A DNA stretch of 64,000 nucleotides. Origin: Chryseobacterium aureum (GTDB lineage: Bacteria > Bacteroidota > Bacteroidia > Flavobacteriales > Weeksellaceae). Shown here piece after piece: positions 36,275-44,025 of this stretch; the stretch's first letter is position 1, and each line of letters opens with the position of its first letter. The DNA lies in NCBI RefSeq assembly GCF_003971235.1, contig NZ_CP034661.1:62001-126000 (forward strand), read 5' to 3'. The position numbers and the translations under genes are program-made. Below the pieces are notes generated by a model. That model saw only the letters and a program-made list of their open reading frames with translations, made no database searches and had not been told where the DNA came from.

Positions 36275-36825
36275 TGTAGGAGTTAAGACAGCTCCTAAAG
36301 TTGCTGCTCCAACTGCTACTGCTGTTGCTTCTGCAGCTGAAAAAAATTCTGAGATTTGTAATACCTCTCCAATCTCAATTGCTCTGGAGACCTCAGCTCC
36401 TCTTGTTAAAGTTAAAATACCTGCGCCTTTATTCCGACCAAATAAATTTCTGAAGAAATTACCTATTGTTTTAAAATATTAGGTTTAGGTCCTTGCGCAA
36501 TTCTATTATTCCCATTATCTGTAACACCAGCGCCTTCATTAGTATGCATACCATCATACATGCTGAATGAGAGGAGAGGATTAAACTGTGAGCCGTGAAA
36601 CCCAAAGGTCTGTCCTGTAGTATCTGTAATATGCCCCGAATCATCCATCCATCTTCCGTCCACATCAAAGCTTGATACAGGATTATTGGCTACATAAGCA
36701 AACGGACTGGTAGAAAGGTAGCTTTCTGCAAGCTGATCTATCCCGTTCCATCTTCCCAAGTCTGGCATATACTGTCTCTATCCGTAATCAAACAATCCTG
36801 TTTCCTTAAGTTCCTTACAGTTATA
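36275..36825 (-). pseudogene. RHS core fragment and linker of cassette 3, stop and frameshift
   Basis: Starts beside the hairpin (YNCKELKETGLFDYG), then TGG has become TAG, giving an in-frame stop just before RQYMPDLGRW. A new frame opens at MPDLGRW (36768) and continues through DGRWMDDSGHITDTTGQ to GPKPN; there a one-base deletion relative to the intact gene gives an early stop at 36463. In the shifted frame the sequence continues without break (TIGNFFRNLFGRNKGAG, then an Ala-rich helix AATAVAVGAATLGAV) into the toxin at 36274. Two lesions thus silence it. Confidence 0.8.
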
Positions 36826-36830
36826 TTTTA

Positions 36831-36888
36831 AAATTAGAGTATTGAAAACCAATACTCTAATTTATTACCAATATGTTTGGAACATTAT
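36831..36888. repeat. Boundary element with hairpin (cassette 2/3 junction)
   Basis: 14-bp stem AAATTAGAGTATTG (36831-36844) / CAATACTCTAATTT (36850-36863), loop AAAAC, followed on the plus strand by ATTACCAATATGTTTGGAAC. Near-identical to the copies at 37999 and 39608. Confidence 0.88.
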
Positions 36889-37100
36889 CCAATTATTTAC
36901 CCTGTCTAATATCTTCCATTTTTTTTTTATATTTTATATTCTCTAATGAATCTTTAATTTTCTGCTGTTGGATATATTCCTTAGAATAGGGTCCAGTCTA
37001 TTTTTGCAGTGGTTTTTGCATTTTATTCACGGACACTAATGATACGCTTGTTCCAACGGAGGAATACTTGCTCTAACAGAGATGAGAAGCGCAACTTATT
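36889..37100 (-). other. Inter-cassette gap with an orphan reading-frame remnant
   Basis: Between the hairpin and the cassette 2 immunity gene. On the minus strand the stretch ending at TAA 36893-36895 reads GPYSKEYIQQQKIKDSLEN then a lysine-rich end, open for about 33 codons back to an in-frame TAG. It lies where an immunity gene end would be expected, so cassette 2 may have held a second immunity gene, now lost. The part from 37000 to 37090 shows nothing I can name. Confidence 0.35.
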
Positions 37101-37466
37101 TTACAGCCCATTACCTTTCGTAAAATCTCTTTTTAATTTATTTTTAAAATCTTCAAAGTTGCCATGAAAAAAATAGGGTGGAGGTGTAGCAAAACGAAAT
37201 ATTAGTTCGTCCATAAAAAAAGCAACTCTTTCCCAACAGTTATCTTCGTACTCATCATAATTATATTTATGATGGATATTCTTGCTAAATTCAACAAAAT
37301 CTTTTTCTGTCAAATGATATTTATTTTTATACAAATTTATGTATTCAAATATTGAAAAGAAGAAATCTCTATACTGATCTATAGTGAGTCTAGAGAGATT
37401 TTCTGGATTAAATTCAATATATAATTTTTCTAAAATTTTTCTTATGATAATATCTCTTTCTTCCAT
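37101..37466 (-). CDS. Putative immunity protein of cassette 2
   Basis: 121 residues from the ATG at 37466 (MEERDIIIRKILEKLYIEF). A TTG 27 bases upstream extends the frame but lies inside the toxin tail, so the ATG is preferred; it is 8 bases after the toxin stop. Soluble, mostly helical, aromatic-rich (DQYRDFFFSIFEYINLYKNK), no named family. AT-rich like the other immunity genes. Confidence 0.55.
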   Translation of the reverse strand: MEERDIIIRKILEKLYIEFNPENLSRLTIDQYRDFFFSIFEYINLYKNKYHLTEKDFVEFSKNIHHKYNYDEYEDNCWERVAFFMDELIFRFATPPPYFFHGNFEDFKNKLKRDFTKGNGL

Positions 37467-37474
37467 ATATTTAA

Positions 37475-37996
37475 TTATTTTACGGGTTGCCAAGCTGGGG
37501 CAGTACTTTGAATCAATGCTCTAAATGTTCCTACATTCATAGAAATTGCAGGTCGAACCTTTCCATAGTTTGGAACATCAGGATTCAGAACTGGTAGCCC
37601 TACTAAACCATAAGTAAGACATTAAAGAGCTTGCTGGTATTAAAAGTATTAGGTTTAGGTCCTTGCGCAATTCTATTATTTCCATTATCTGTAACACCGG
37701 CACCTTCATTAGTATGCATACCATCATACATGCTGAATGAAAGGAGAGGATTAAACTGCGAGGCGTGAAACCCAAAGGTCTGTCCTGTAGTATCTGTAAT
37801 ATGCCCTGTATCATCCATCCATCTTCCGTCTACATCAAATTGTGAAACCGGGTTATTGGCCACATATGCATAAGTACTGGTAGAAAGGTAGCTTTCTGCA
37901 AGCTGGTCTATCCCGTTCCATCTACCTAAATCTGGCATAATTGTCTCCAGCCATAATCAAACAATCCTGTTTCCTGAAGCTCTTTGCCGTAGTATT
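37475..37996 (-). pseudogene. Orphan RHS tip 2 with two frame breaks
   Basis: Homology begins at YGKELQETGLFDYGW beside the hairpin. One base is missing in the GGAGACAnTATATGCC stretch, breaking the frame before MPDLGRW. The next frame (37603-37938, 111 residues) runs through DGRWMDDTGHITDTTGQ and the SMYDGMHTNEGAG linker to GPKPN and ends in an out-of-frame tail. A different frame carries a short toxin ending, LTYGLVGLPVLNPDVPNYG then STAPAWQPVK, to TAA at 37475. Only about 47 residues of toxin remain, so most of the domain appears deleted. Confidence 0.72.
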
Positions 37997-37998
37997 TA

Positions 37999-38058
37999 AA
38001 ATTAGAGTATTGAAAACCAATACTCTAATTTATTATCAATATGTTTGGAATATTATCT
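37999..38058. repeat. Boundary element with hairpin (cassette 1/2 junction)
   Basis: 14-bp stem AAATTAGAGTATTG (37999-38012) / CAATACTCTAATTT (38018-38031), loop AAAAC, then ATTATCAATATGTTTGGAAT on the plus strand. On the minus strand it follows the cassette 1 immunity gene and touches YGKELQ of cassette 2. Confidence 0.88.
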
Positions 38059-38090
38059 GTCTCCACAATAATCCTATATACCAAGTCATT

Positions 38091-38507
38091 CTATTTTTTC
38101 ATTTCAACAAATGTTTTATGCATTTCTCTTTGCTTGAAAATTCTTTTTCTATTTATTTTACCTGTATAAATTACTATACAAAGAGTAGCTATTACTATTA
38201 TAAAAAAATAATAATAATATTTTCTATTAAAATCATGATATTCATTGAAATCCTGAAATCCTTCTCTGTACAAGTAGTAGGCGATAAAGAAACCAATAAC
38301 TACCCAAACTAAAATATAAAGGCTTCCAGAAAGTGAGGTGTAGTTAATATCATAATATTGGCAAAATAAATCATTAATACTTATTGTTAGAAGTGCAATT
38401 ATAACTAAAAAAACCGCAAATGTGGAAAATTTTGCTATTGATTTCCCTTCTTTCCTATAATAGTAAATATAAATATGATAAAAAAGCAATCTAATAAATC
38501 TAATCAT
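38091..38507 (-). CDS. Putative membrane immunity protein of cassette 1
   Basis: 138 residues from the ATG at 38507 (MIRFIRLLFYHIYIYYYRK). A longer frame begins at 38546, but that would overlap the toxin tip by 38 bases; the ATG 1 base after the toxin stop is the better choice. Three or four membrane helices (about 27-45, 57-80, 100-120). Membrane location pairs well with the hydrophobic toxin tip just upstream. No family recognised. Confidence 0.6.
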   Translation of the reverse strand: MIRFIRLLFYHIYIYYYRKEGKSIAKFSTFAVFLVIIALLTISINDLFCQYYDINYTSLSGSLYILVWVVIGFFIAYYLYREGFQDFNEYHDFNRKYYYYFFIIVIATLCIVIYTGKINRKRIFKQREMHKTFVEMKK

Positions 38508-38508
38508 T

Positions 38509-39387
38509 TTAAAATAGGGGTTTACCATCGTTACCATATGTTTCATAAAGTGCCGTTACAACAAAATAACCTACTGATATCCAAGCTGTAGCAGGAAAAA
38601 AGCCTGCGACTCCCATCACTCCATCAACAATTGCTCTTGTATCAGAAATATTTCCATTTTTCCATTGATAAACGGTGTTTGCGATTCCTAAAACTCCAAC
38701 TGCCTTTCCAGCAACACTAAAAACTTTTGAAGTATTTCCCAAAGCTTTAGCAGAAAGAGGTAGTTTTGTACTTATGGTCTCTGCAAAAATACGACTTTTC
38801 GTAATATTTGAAGCACCATTCCAATTTGATAGTCCTTTTTCAGCTATTGTAGAACCTGCCTGTATCATTCCTGCAAATTGTGATACTTTAATTGGATTAC
38901 CTTGAATCCAGTTGAAAATATTATCCAGAAGAGAATTTGATGTACTATTGGAATTTGAAGCATTTCCTTTTAACTTCAACATCCCAAAAGCACCTATCCC
39001 TGTTACAGTAGGATCAGGATCCTCATAATCTGTCCACCATCTTAGTGTTCCCCCGATATTAGACATCCCTCCGGTTCCTCCATTATAAAACGCAGTCATC
39101 AAATCTGCATACGCTTGCGTTCTTCCAAACGGGGTATAGCTTCCGTTTCCACCGCCATCTCCATATTTTACACCCAGATAATTGACAGCACCTTGAGGTT
39201 TGTATGATGAACCAAGAAAACCAAAGGTTTGTCCTGTAGTATCTGTAATATGCCCCGAATCATCCATCCATCTACCGTCTAAATCAAAGCTTGATACAGG
39301 ATTATTGGCTACATAAGCAAACGGACTGGTAGAAAGGTAGCTTTCTGCAAGCTGATCTATCCCGTTCCATCTTCCCAAGTCTGGCAT
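38509..39387 (-). CDS. Orphan RHS tip 1: probable membrane-active toxin domain
   Basis: 292 residues from the Met of MPDLGRW. The frame is open upstream to 39594 with full RHS homology, so this is a displaced tip whose natural upstream part is missing. Order: end of RHS core (MPDLGRWNGIDQLAESYLS .. SSFDLDGRW), linker YTPFGRTQAYADLMTAFYNGG ... WWTDYEDP shared with tip 4, a polar middle, then a hydrophobic C-terminal third (VAGKAVGVLGIANTVYQW; ATAWISVGYFVVTALYETYG). A membrane immunity protein follows at once. This is the only orphan tip without a visible frame lesion downstream of the junction, so it is the best candidate for recombination into the intact gene. Confidence 0.65.
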   Translation of the reverse strand: MPDLGRWNGIDQLAESYLSTSPFAYVANNPVSSFDLDGRWMDDSGHITDTTGQTFGFLGSSYKPQGAVNYLGVKYGDGGGNGSYTPFGRTQAYADLMTAFYNGGTGGMSNIGGTLRWWTDYEDPDPTVTGIGAFGMLKLKGNASNSNSTSNSLLDNIFNWIQGNPIKVSQFAGMIQAGSTIAEKGLSNWNGASNITKSRIFAETISTKLPLSAKALGNTSKVFSVAGKAVGVLGIANTVYQWKNGNISDTRAIVDGVMGVAGFFPATAWISVGYFVVTALYETYGNDGKPLF

Positions 39388-39594
39388 ATATTGTCTCCAG
39401 CCATAATCAAATAACCCTGTTTCCTGAAGCTCTTTGTCATTGTACTTGTAGCTGTAGAAACTTCCAAAACCTGAATTGCTGAATGAATTTGAAATATGGT
39501 TCAGCCCAAAAGGATAGTAGTTGTTGGTATCGATAATTTCAGGAGCACCTTCGCTGTTTTTCGCAAAACTTACCCTGGCATTTCCAAGGTGATT
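39388..39594 (-). repeat. Duplicated RHS core segment of cassette 1
   Basis: In-frame duplicate of the intact gene from HLGNARVSFAKNSEG to GWRQY (about 68 codons). The identity to the intact gene ends at CACCTTGG (39591); upstream is TAA then the boundary hairpin. This copy reaches further into the core than cassettes 2-5, which start at YNGKELQ. It would offer about 200 bp of extra homology for recombination. Confidence 0.85.
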
Positions 39595-39607
39595 TTACAA
39601 ATGTTTT

Positions 39608-39666
39608 TAAAATTAGAGTATTGAAAACCAATACTCTAATTTTATTACCTATCTGTTCGGAATGTT
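39608..39666. repeat. Boundary element with hairpin (after the active immunity gene)
   Basis: 16-bp perfect stem TAAAATTAGAGTATTG (39608-39623) / CAATACTCTAATTTTA (39629-39644), loop AAAAC, then TTACCTATCTGTTCGGAATG on the plus strand. It follows the immunity gene of the intact RHS protein and precedes cassette 1. It could act as a terminator on the minus strand (stem then T-run), a recombination landmark, or both. Confidence 0.88.
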
Positions 39667-39671
39667 AAAAC

Positions 39672-40376
39672 TTATTTCACATTTTCAATCTTGAAACCAA
39701 CATTTGTGAATTTCTCATAAAAGTCACTAAATAGAATATTGTTTGAAAAATTTTTTTCAAAATTTTTATATCCCTTTATTTTTAAAATTGGCATATTTTC
39801 TCTTTGATTTAACGATTCTTTGATGCTAACTAAACAGTCTCTAAAAGAATGGAATTCAGTACCAAAATAACCGAACGAAGTAAAAAAAGATTTTCCAATT
39901 TCATAATATACATCTAAATCAATTTGTACATTTGATAGATCAATAATTATTGTTGAGTTTTTATTATCTATATTCTCTTTTACTCCCCCTAGTAAAACAC
40001 ATCCTCTTAAATAATAATATTTTTGTTTATCATTCAGATCATACCATTTTATTTTCCCTTTTTGATCAGTAAGTAGTTTAAAATTATCAATATATCCTTG
40101 ATTGTATATTCCTAATGGATCATTGAGAATTCCTGATATGATAATTTCTTTTGTATTAATTGTAATATCAGAAGCATTAAAGGCGTAGTCATTTTTAAAA
40201 GTTTTAAAAGAAACTCTAATTATTAAATCTTTCTGTAATAGTTTTCCAAATTGTAAATTAATAAACTTAATATGTTCTCTTTGAATAATTATTTTATCAA
40301 AATCTTTTTTATAAACCAATTTTATATAGCTTGTCGTAAGCAATAAGTGTTCTTCTAATAAAAATTCTATTTTCAT
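39672..40376 (-). CDS. Immunity protein of the intact RHS toxin, barstar-like C-terminus
   Basis: 234 residues, overlapping the RHS stop by 4 bases (ATGA), hence translationally coupled. The C-terminal about 95 residues follow the barstar pattern: a strand IIIDLSNVQIDL, a helix, then FGYFGTEFHSFRDCLVSIKE, which parallels the YYGxNLDALWDCLT segment of barstar, a strand PILKIKG, a helix and a final strand VGFKIENV. The N-terminal about 135 residues are beta-rich and unknown. Barstar-like inhibitors block nucleases, so the partner tip is probably an RNase. Fold assignment by eye only. Confidence 0.6.
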   Translation of the reverse strand: MKIEFLLEEHLLLTTSYIKLVYKKDFDKIIIQREHIKFINLQFGKLLQKDLIIRVSFKTFKNDYAFNASDITINTKEIIISGILNDPLGIYNQGYIDNFKLLTDQKGKIKWYDLNDKQKYYYLRGCVLLGGVKENIDNKNSTIIIDLSNVQIDLDVYYEIGKSFFTSFGYFGTEFHSFRDCLVSIKESLNQRENMPILKIKGYKNFEKNFSNNILFSDFYEKFTNVGFKIENVK

Positions 40377-43300
40377 TTTACTGCCGAACTTGTCGGTAAA
40401 TTTATAATTTTTGTATAATCATGATCAATAACCAGTCCCCATTTCCCATCAGGATGTTGAACAATTCTGCTACTGTTTAATCCAACAGTGCCTGGGACAT
40501 CTTTTATCTTCCATTCTAATGATCCAACCCATTTTGGGCTTATTCCTGATCTATTTTGAGTAACGGCCTGTACTCCAAATTCATCAAGTTGTTTTACACC
40601 TCTTCCTGCTAAGATTTCAACCCAATCTTCTGTTACACTTTTTGGAAGATTCTGTGGATCAATTCTTTTTGGGCCAGCTCCCCAGATTTTTGACATTGCT
40701 TCTCTGGACAGAGCTTTCCTTTCCAATCCCTCAGCAGCAGCCTCAGGATTAATAAAGATCATGGCAGCCATGCCAACATTTTCTCTTTCCTCAGCATAGT
40801 CTCCTACCCCCATATTTCCAATGGCTGAATAAGGATCTGTGCTGTTAAACAACAAAGCACTAACAATTTGCCAAGTACTAATCTGGTTTGAAAACCGCTC
40901 TTCTGAAATTTTTTCAGCTGGTCCAACTTCTACTTTATTTTTAGTTTTATTCCGACCAAATAAATTTCTGAAGAAATTACCTATTGTCTCAAAAATACTA
41001 GGCTTAGGTCCTTGGGCAATTCTATTATTTCCATTATCTGTAACGCCAGCACCCTCATTAGTATGCATCCCGTCATACGTACTGAAAGACATCAGAGGAT
41101 TATACTGCGATCCGTGAAACCCAAAGGTCTGTCCTGTAGTATCTGTAATATGCCCTGAATCATCCATCCATCTGCCGTCTACATCAAAGCTTGATACAGG
41201 ATTATTGGCTACATAAGCAAACGGACTGGTAGAAAGGTAGCTTTCTGCAAGCTGATCTATCCCGTTCCATCTACCTAAATCCGGCATATACTGTCTCCAG
41301 CCATAATCAAACAATCCTGTTTCCTGAAGCTCTTTGCCATTATATTTATAACTATAGAAGCTTCCAAAACCTGAATTGCTGAACGAATTTGAAATATGGT
41401 TCAGCCCAAAAGGATAATAGTTGTTGGTATCTATAATTTCAGGAACGCCTTCGCTGTTTTTTGCAAAACTTACCCTGGCATTTCCAAGGTGGTCTATGTA
41501 TTGGTAAATATAGCGGTTTTCTGTGAAACTATAATATCCTGCCGCTGTAGAAACAAAATCCAGTTTCCATTCCGGGGTTGGATTTCCCGGAAACACAAAT
41601 GATGCATTTTTATAGGCCTGCTGTTCAAAGGCACTTTCTGTTCTGCATTCAAGACATATTCCGCCTCCTTCAGTGTAGGTATACTGGAAGCCATCCAGAT
41701 AGTCTGTAATACGGGTAGTGGTAGATCCTCTTGGTGGTGCGCTTGAATAGGTTTTACGCAGTTTGATTCCGTCAGCACGATAAAGATAGTTCATTGTGCT
41801 GTAACTCATTTGTCCAAATGCACTTGATTGCTGAACGGTATACTGGTTGGAAAGGTTTAGATAATTGTATTGAATAGACTGGATTCCTTTATCCAGCATA
41901 TCTTTCATGTTTCCGTTCTGGTCATAGGTAATAGGGTTATTTCCTCCTTCATATCCTGAATCATTCAATGCATTTTCGGTTACTTTAGTCAATTGGTTTC
42001 CAGTATAGTCATAGACTAAGTCATCCGCCTGTGTAGCTGTGTTTCCGGTAATTGGGAATGCATTTCTTTTTAGGGTTTTGATGTTTCCGTTCAGATCATA
42101 AGTAAGGTGTTCATTGTAATAATTGTTAAACGGAACTGCAGCGTTGGGTTCAGAATAGACCGCATCCTTTAGCCTGCCCAGCGCGTCATAGCCGTAGTTA
42201 TACCTTTTCAGTACATCTTCGGAAGCATTTTTCCAGTCTACCTCTGTGATCATTCCCGAGAATTTTCCCGGAGCTACATTGGGGTTTACCGGATTGGAAT
42301 ATTTCATTTCGTACCCGAACAGTTTACCGTTCAGATTGGAGGGGTCATTGATTTTAGTGTTCCATCCTCTGATATTATAAGTATAGTCTATATTCTGTAA
42401 TGGCTGTGATGGGCTGGTTCCGCCCAGTTTTTTGTTTTTCAGCTGTGAAAGCTCATTGTATTCATTCTGTATCAGAATTTCTTCAGGATTGGAATCAATC
42501 TGGTGTTTATGCACCAATAATCTGTTTTGCTGGTCATAGGTAAAAGTCTGGGTGATGACTTTTTCAGGATCTGTGGCCAGTCTTTTGTGCCATACTTTGC
42601 TTTGTTGAGGCATGCCTGCAAAGTCCAGTAGTGATTCCGTTTTGGAATATCCTCCTAAATGGTTAATAGAATGAGTGCCAATTACCCTTCCTTTAGCATC
42701 ATAATAGTTATAATTTTTCGTCCAGTTATCATCTTCAATATTCTTTACAAGACTCATTACAGGAAGGCTTTTTGTGCTTACCGCATTGGCTGTTGAGTTA
42801 TCAGAAAGCACCGTTTTTCCCATTATTGTACTTGGGAAAGCCGGATTGAAGCTGTAGGAAGGATAGGTGTCGTAATAATTGATACTCAGAATTTTCATAC
42901 TTCCTGTTGGGAAAGCATTTTTAGTATAATAAACATCCATTCCATCGGAAGTAAATGATGTTGTGCTTCTGACTTCATTATTTGCCGCATTGGCAGACAT
43001 ATTATTGATAGCCGTCTGCATAGCTGCTCTGGTTGAGGTATTGGCAAAAAATCCGGTATAAGCCACTCTTCCAAACTGGTCGTATTTGGTGAACATCCAG
43101 CCTTTGGCGGCAAAATTATTAGTGGTGGTTCTTAAATTGGCATCCTGGGCCAGTACCAGTCTGTTTTGCTTGTCGTACACCATAAATTCCCAGCCTTTTC
43201 CGGGTATTTTCTTTTCCACAAGCCTGTTCCATCCATCATAGCGGTACTGGTAGCATAGGTTATCCACCATGGCAGGGGTCAAAGTAGAGGCAGAAGCCAA

Positions 43301-44020
43301 TGGGGGAAGGGTATAGGCCAGTCCGCCATATTCGTTGTATACGTAGTATGTATCTGCATTCTGGGTTCCATCTTTTTTCCGGGTTAAGAGGGTCTGTCCT
43401 TTCTTATTTTTGAATTGGGTGGTTATATTGCCGTCTTCATCCGTAACCGTAGATTTGTATAATGTATTTTCAGCATAGGTTCCTGAAAGGCTCAGCTCGC
43501 TGTTGGTTCGCTCTTCTGGCCAGCTTGTAATTACGGTATATTTTTTTACCGCATCTGCTGAGGTATTGGCATCATAAGAAAACTGTACGGGATGCCCGGT
43601 CCAGTCGTTCCCGACCTGTTTTTGCTGCTGCAGCCTTGCCAGGGGAGAGGATTCCAGTAGCTTTTCGGCATAGATTTTTTCATTTCCATAGATTGAAGCA
43701 GCATTGGAAAGCGGGTTGGCATATAAAGCTCCATTTTGCGTCCCCGACTGCGGAACGGGAAGGTAGCTTTTTACCTGTCTTCCATAGGCGTCATATTCTA
43801 TGGGAACAGCAATATCTTTTCCGGAGGGTGTTGCTTTTATAGCGATAGTTTGCTTAGCTCTTCCCAGCCCGTCAAGATATTGTACGGATTCTGTTTTTTT
43901 GGAACAGTCTTCCGTTAAACAGGTTTTCTCATAAATATAATTTTCTGTCTGGGTAAGGTTGGTCTGCGTATAGGCAAAACCTACTGTAAACAAATTGAGG
44001 AGTAGTATTATTTTCTTCAT
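40373..44020 (-). CDS. RHS-repeat toxin with DUF6443-type N-terminus and C-terminal toxin tip
   Basis: 1215 residues. Signal peptide (MKKIILLLNLFTVGFAYTQ), an N-terminal DUF6443-like region (about 20-150: ENYIYEKTCL .. VQYLDGLGRAKQTIA), many YD/RHS repeats (YDAYGRQV, YDALGRLKDA, YDLNGNIKTL) forming a cocoon, and the RHS core RQYMPDLGRWNGIDQLAESY with M912, ending FDVDGRW. After a linker (YDGMHTNEGAG, GPKPSIFETIG) the tip of about 200 residues ends SRIVQHPDGKWGLVIDHDYTKI. The tip family is not certain; the barstar-like immunity partner suggests a nuclease. Third gene of an operon with 5-bp and 10-bp gaps. The only RHS copy here with an intact start. Confidence 0.85.
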   Translation of the reverse strand: MKKIILLLNLFTVGFAYTQTNLTQTENYIYEKTCLTEDCSKKTESVQYLDGLGRAKQTIAIKATPSGKDIAVPIEYDAYGRQVKSYLPVPQSGTQNGALYANPLSNAASIYGNEKIYAEKLLESSPLARLQQQKQVGNDWTGHPVQFSYDANTSADAVKKYTVITSWPEERTNSELSLSGTYAENTLYKSTVTDEDGNITTQFKNKKGQTLLTRKKDGTQNADTYYVYNEYGGLAYTLPPLASASTLTPAMVDNLCYQYRYDGWNRLVEKKIPGKGWEFMVYDKQNRLVLAQDANLRTTTNNFAAKGWMFTKYDQFGRVAYTGFFANTSTRAAMQTAINNMSANAANNEVRSTTSFTSDGMDVYYTKNAFPTGSMKILSINYYDTYPSYSFNPAFPSTIMGKTVLSDNSTANAVSTKSLPVMSLVKNIEDDNWTKNYNYYDAKGRVIGTHSINHLGGYSKTESLLDFAGMPQQSKVWHKRLATDPEKVITQTFTYDQQNRLLVHKHQIDSNPEEILIQNEYNELSQLKNKKLGGTSPSQPLQNIDYTYNIRGWNTKINDPSNLNGKLFGYEMKYSNPVNPNVAPGKFSGMITEVDWKNASEDVLKRYNYGYDALGRLKDAVYSEPNAAVPFNNYYNEHLTYDLNGNIKTLKRNAFPITGNTATQADDLVYDYTGNQLTKVTENALNDSGYEGGNNPITYDQNGNMKDMLDKGIQSIQYNYLNLSNQYTVQQSSAFGQMSYSTMNYLYRADGIKLRKTYSSAPPRGSTTTRITDYLDGFQYTYTEGGGICLECRTESAFEQQAYKNASFVFPGNPTPEWKLDFVSTAAGYYSFTENRYIYQYIDHLGNARVSFAKNSEGVPEIIDTNNYYPFGLNHISNSFSNSGFGSFYSYKYNGKELQETGLFDYGWRQYMPDLGRWNGIDQLAESYLSTSPFAYVANNPVSSFDVDGRWMDDSGHITDTTGQTFGFHGSQYNPLMSFSTYDGMHTNEGAGVTDNGNNRIAQGPKPSIFETIGNFFRNLFGRNKTKNKVEVGPAEKISEERFSNQISTWQIVSALLFNSTDPYSAIGNMGVGDYAEERENVGMAAMIFINPEAAAEGLERKALSREAMSKIWGAGPKRIDPQNLPKSVTEDWVEILAGRGVKQLDEFGVQAVTQNRSGISPKWVGSLEWKIKDVPGTVGLNSSRIVQHPDGKWGLVIDHDYTKIINLPTSSAVK

Positions 44021-44025
44021 TGTGC

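Noticed and set aside
37467..37493. TTG start at 37493 for the cassette 2 immunity gene
   Set aside because: The extra 9 codons lie inside the toxin tail, and an ATG follows the toxin stop by 8 bases.
37941..38312. Plus-strand open frame of 123 residues
   Set aside because: Antisense shadow of the AT-rich membrane immunity gene and hairpin; no start context or family pattern.
38508..38546. Start at 38546 for the cassette 1 membrane immunity protein
   Set aside because: It overlaps the toxin tip by 38 bases with no sign of need; the ATG at 38507 directly follows the toxin stop.
33649..39666. Regular repeats in the RHS region as a possible CRISPR array or integron attC sites
   Set aside because: Spacing is 1.1-1.7 kb with genes between, no Cas genes, no integrase, and the hairpins lack the bulged two-box layout of attC sites. 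They are tied to RHS core homology instead.
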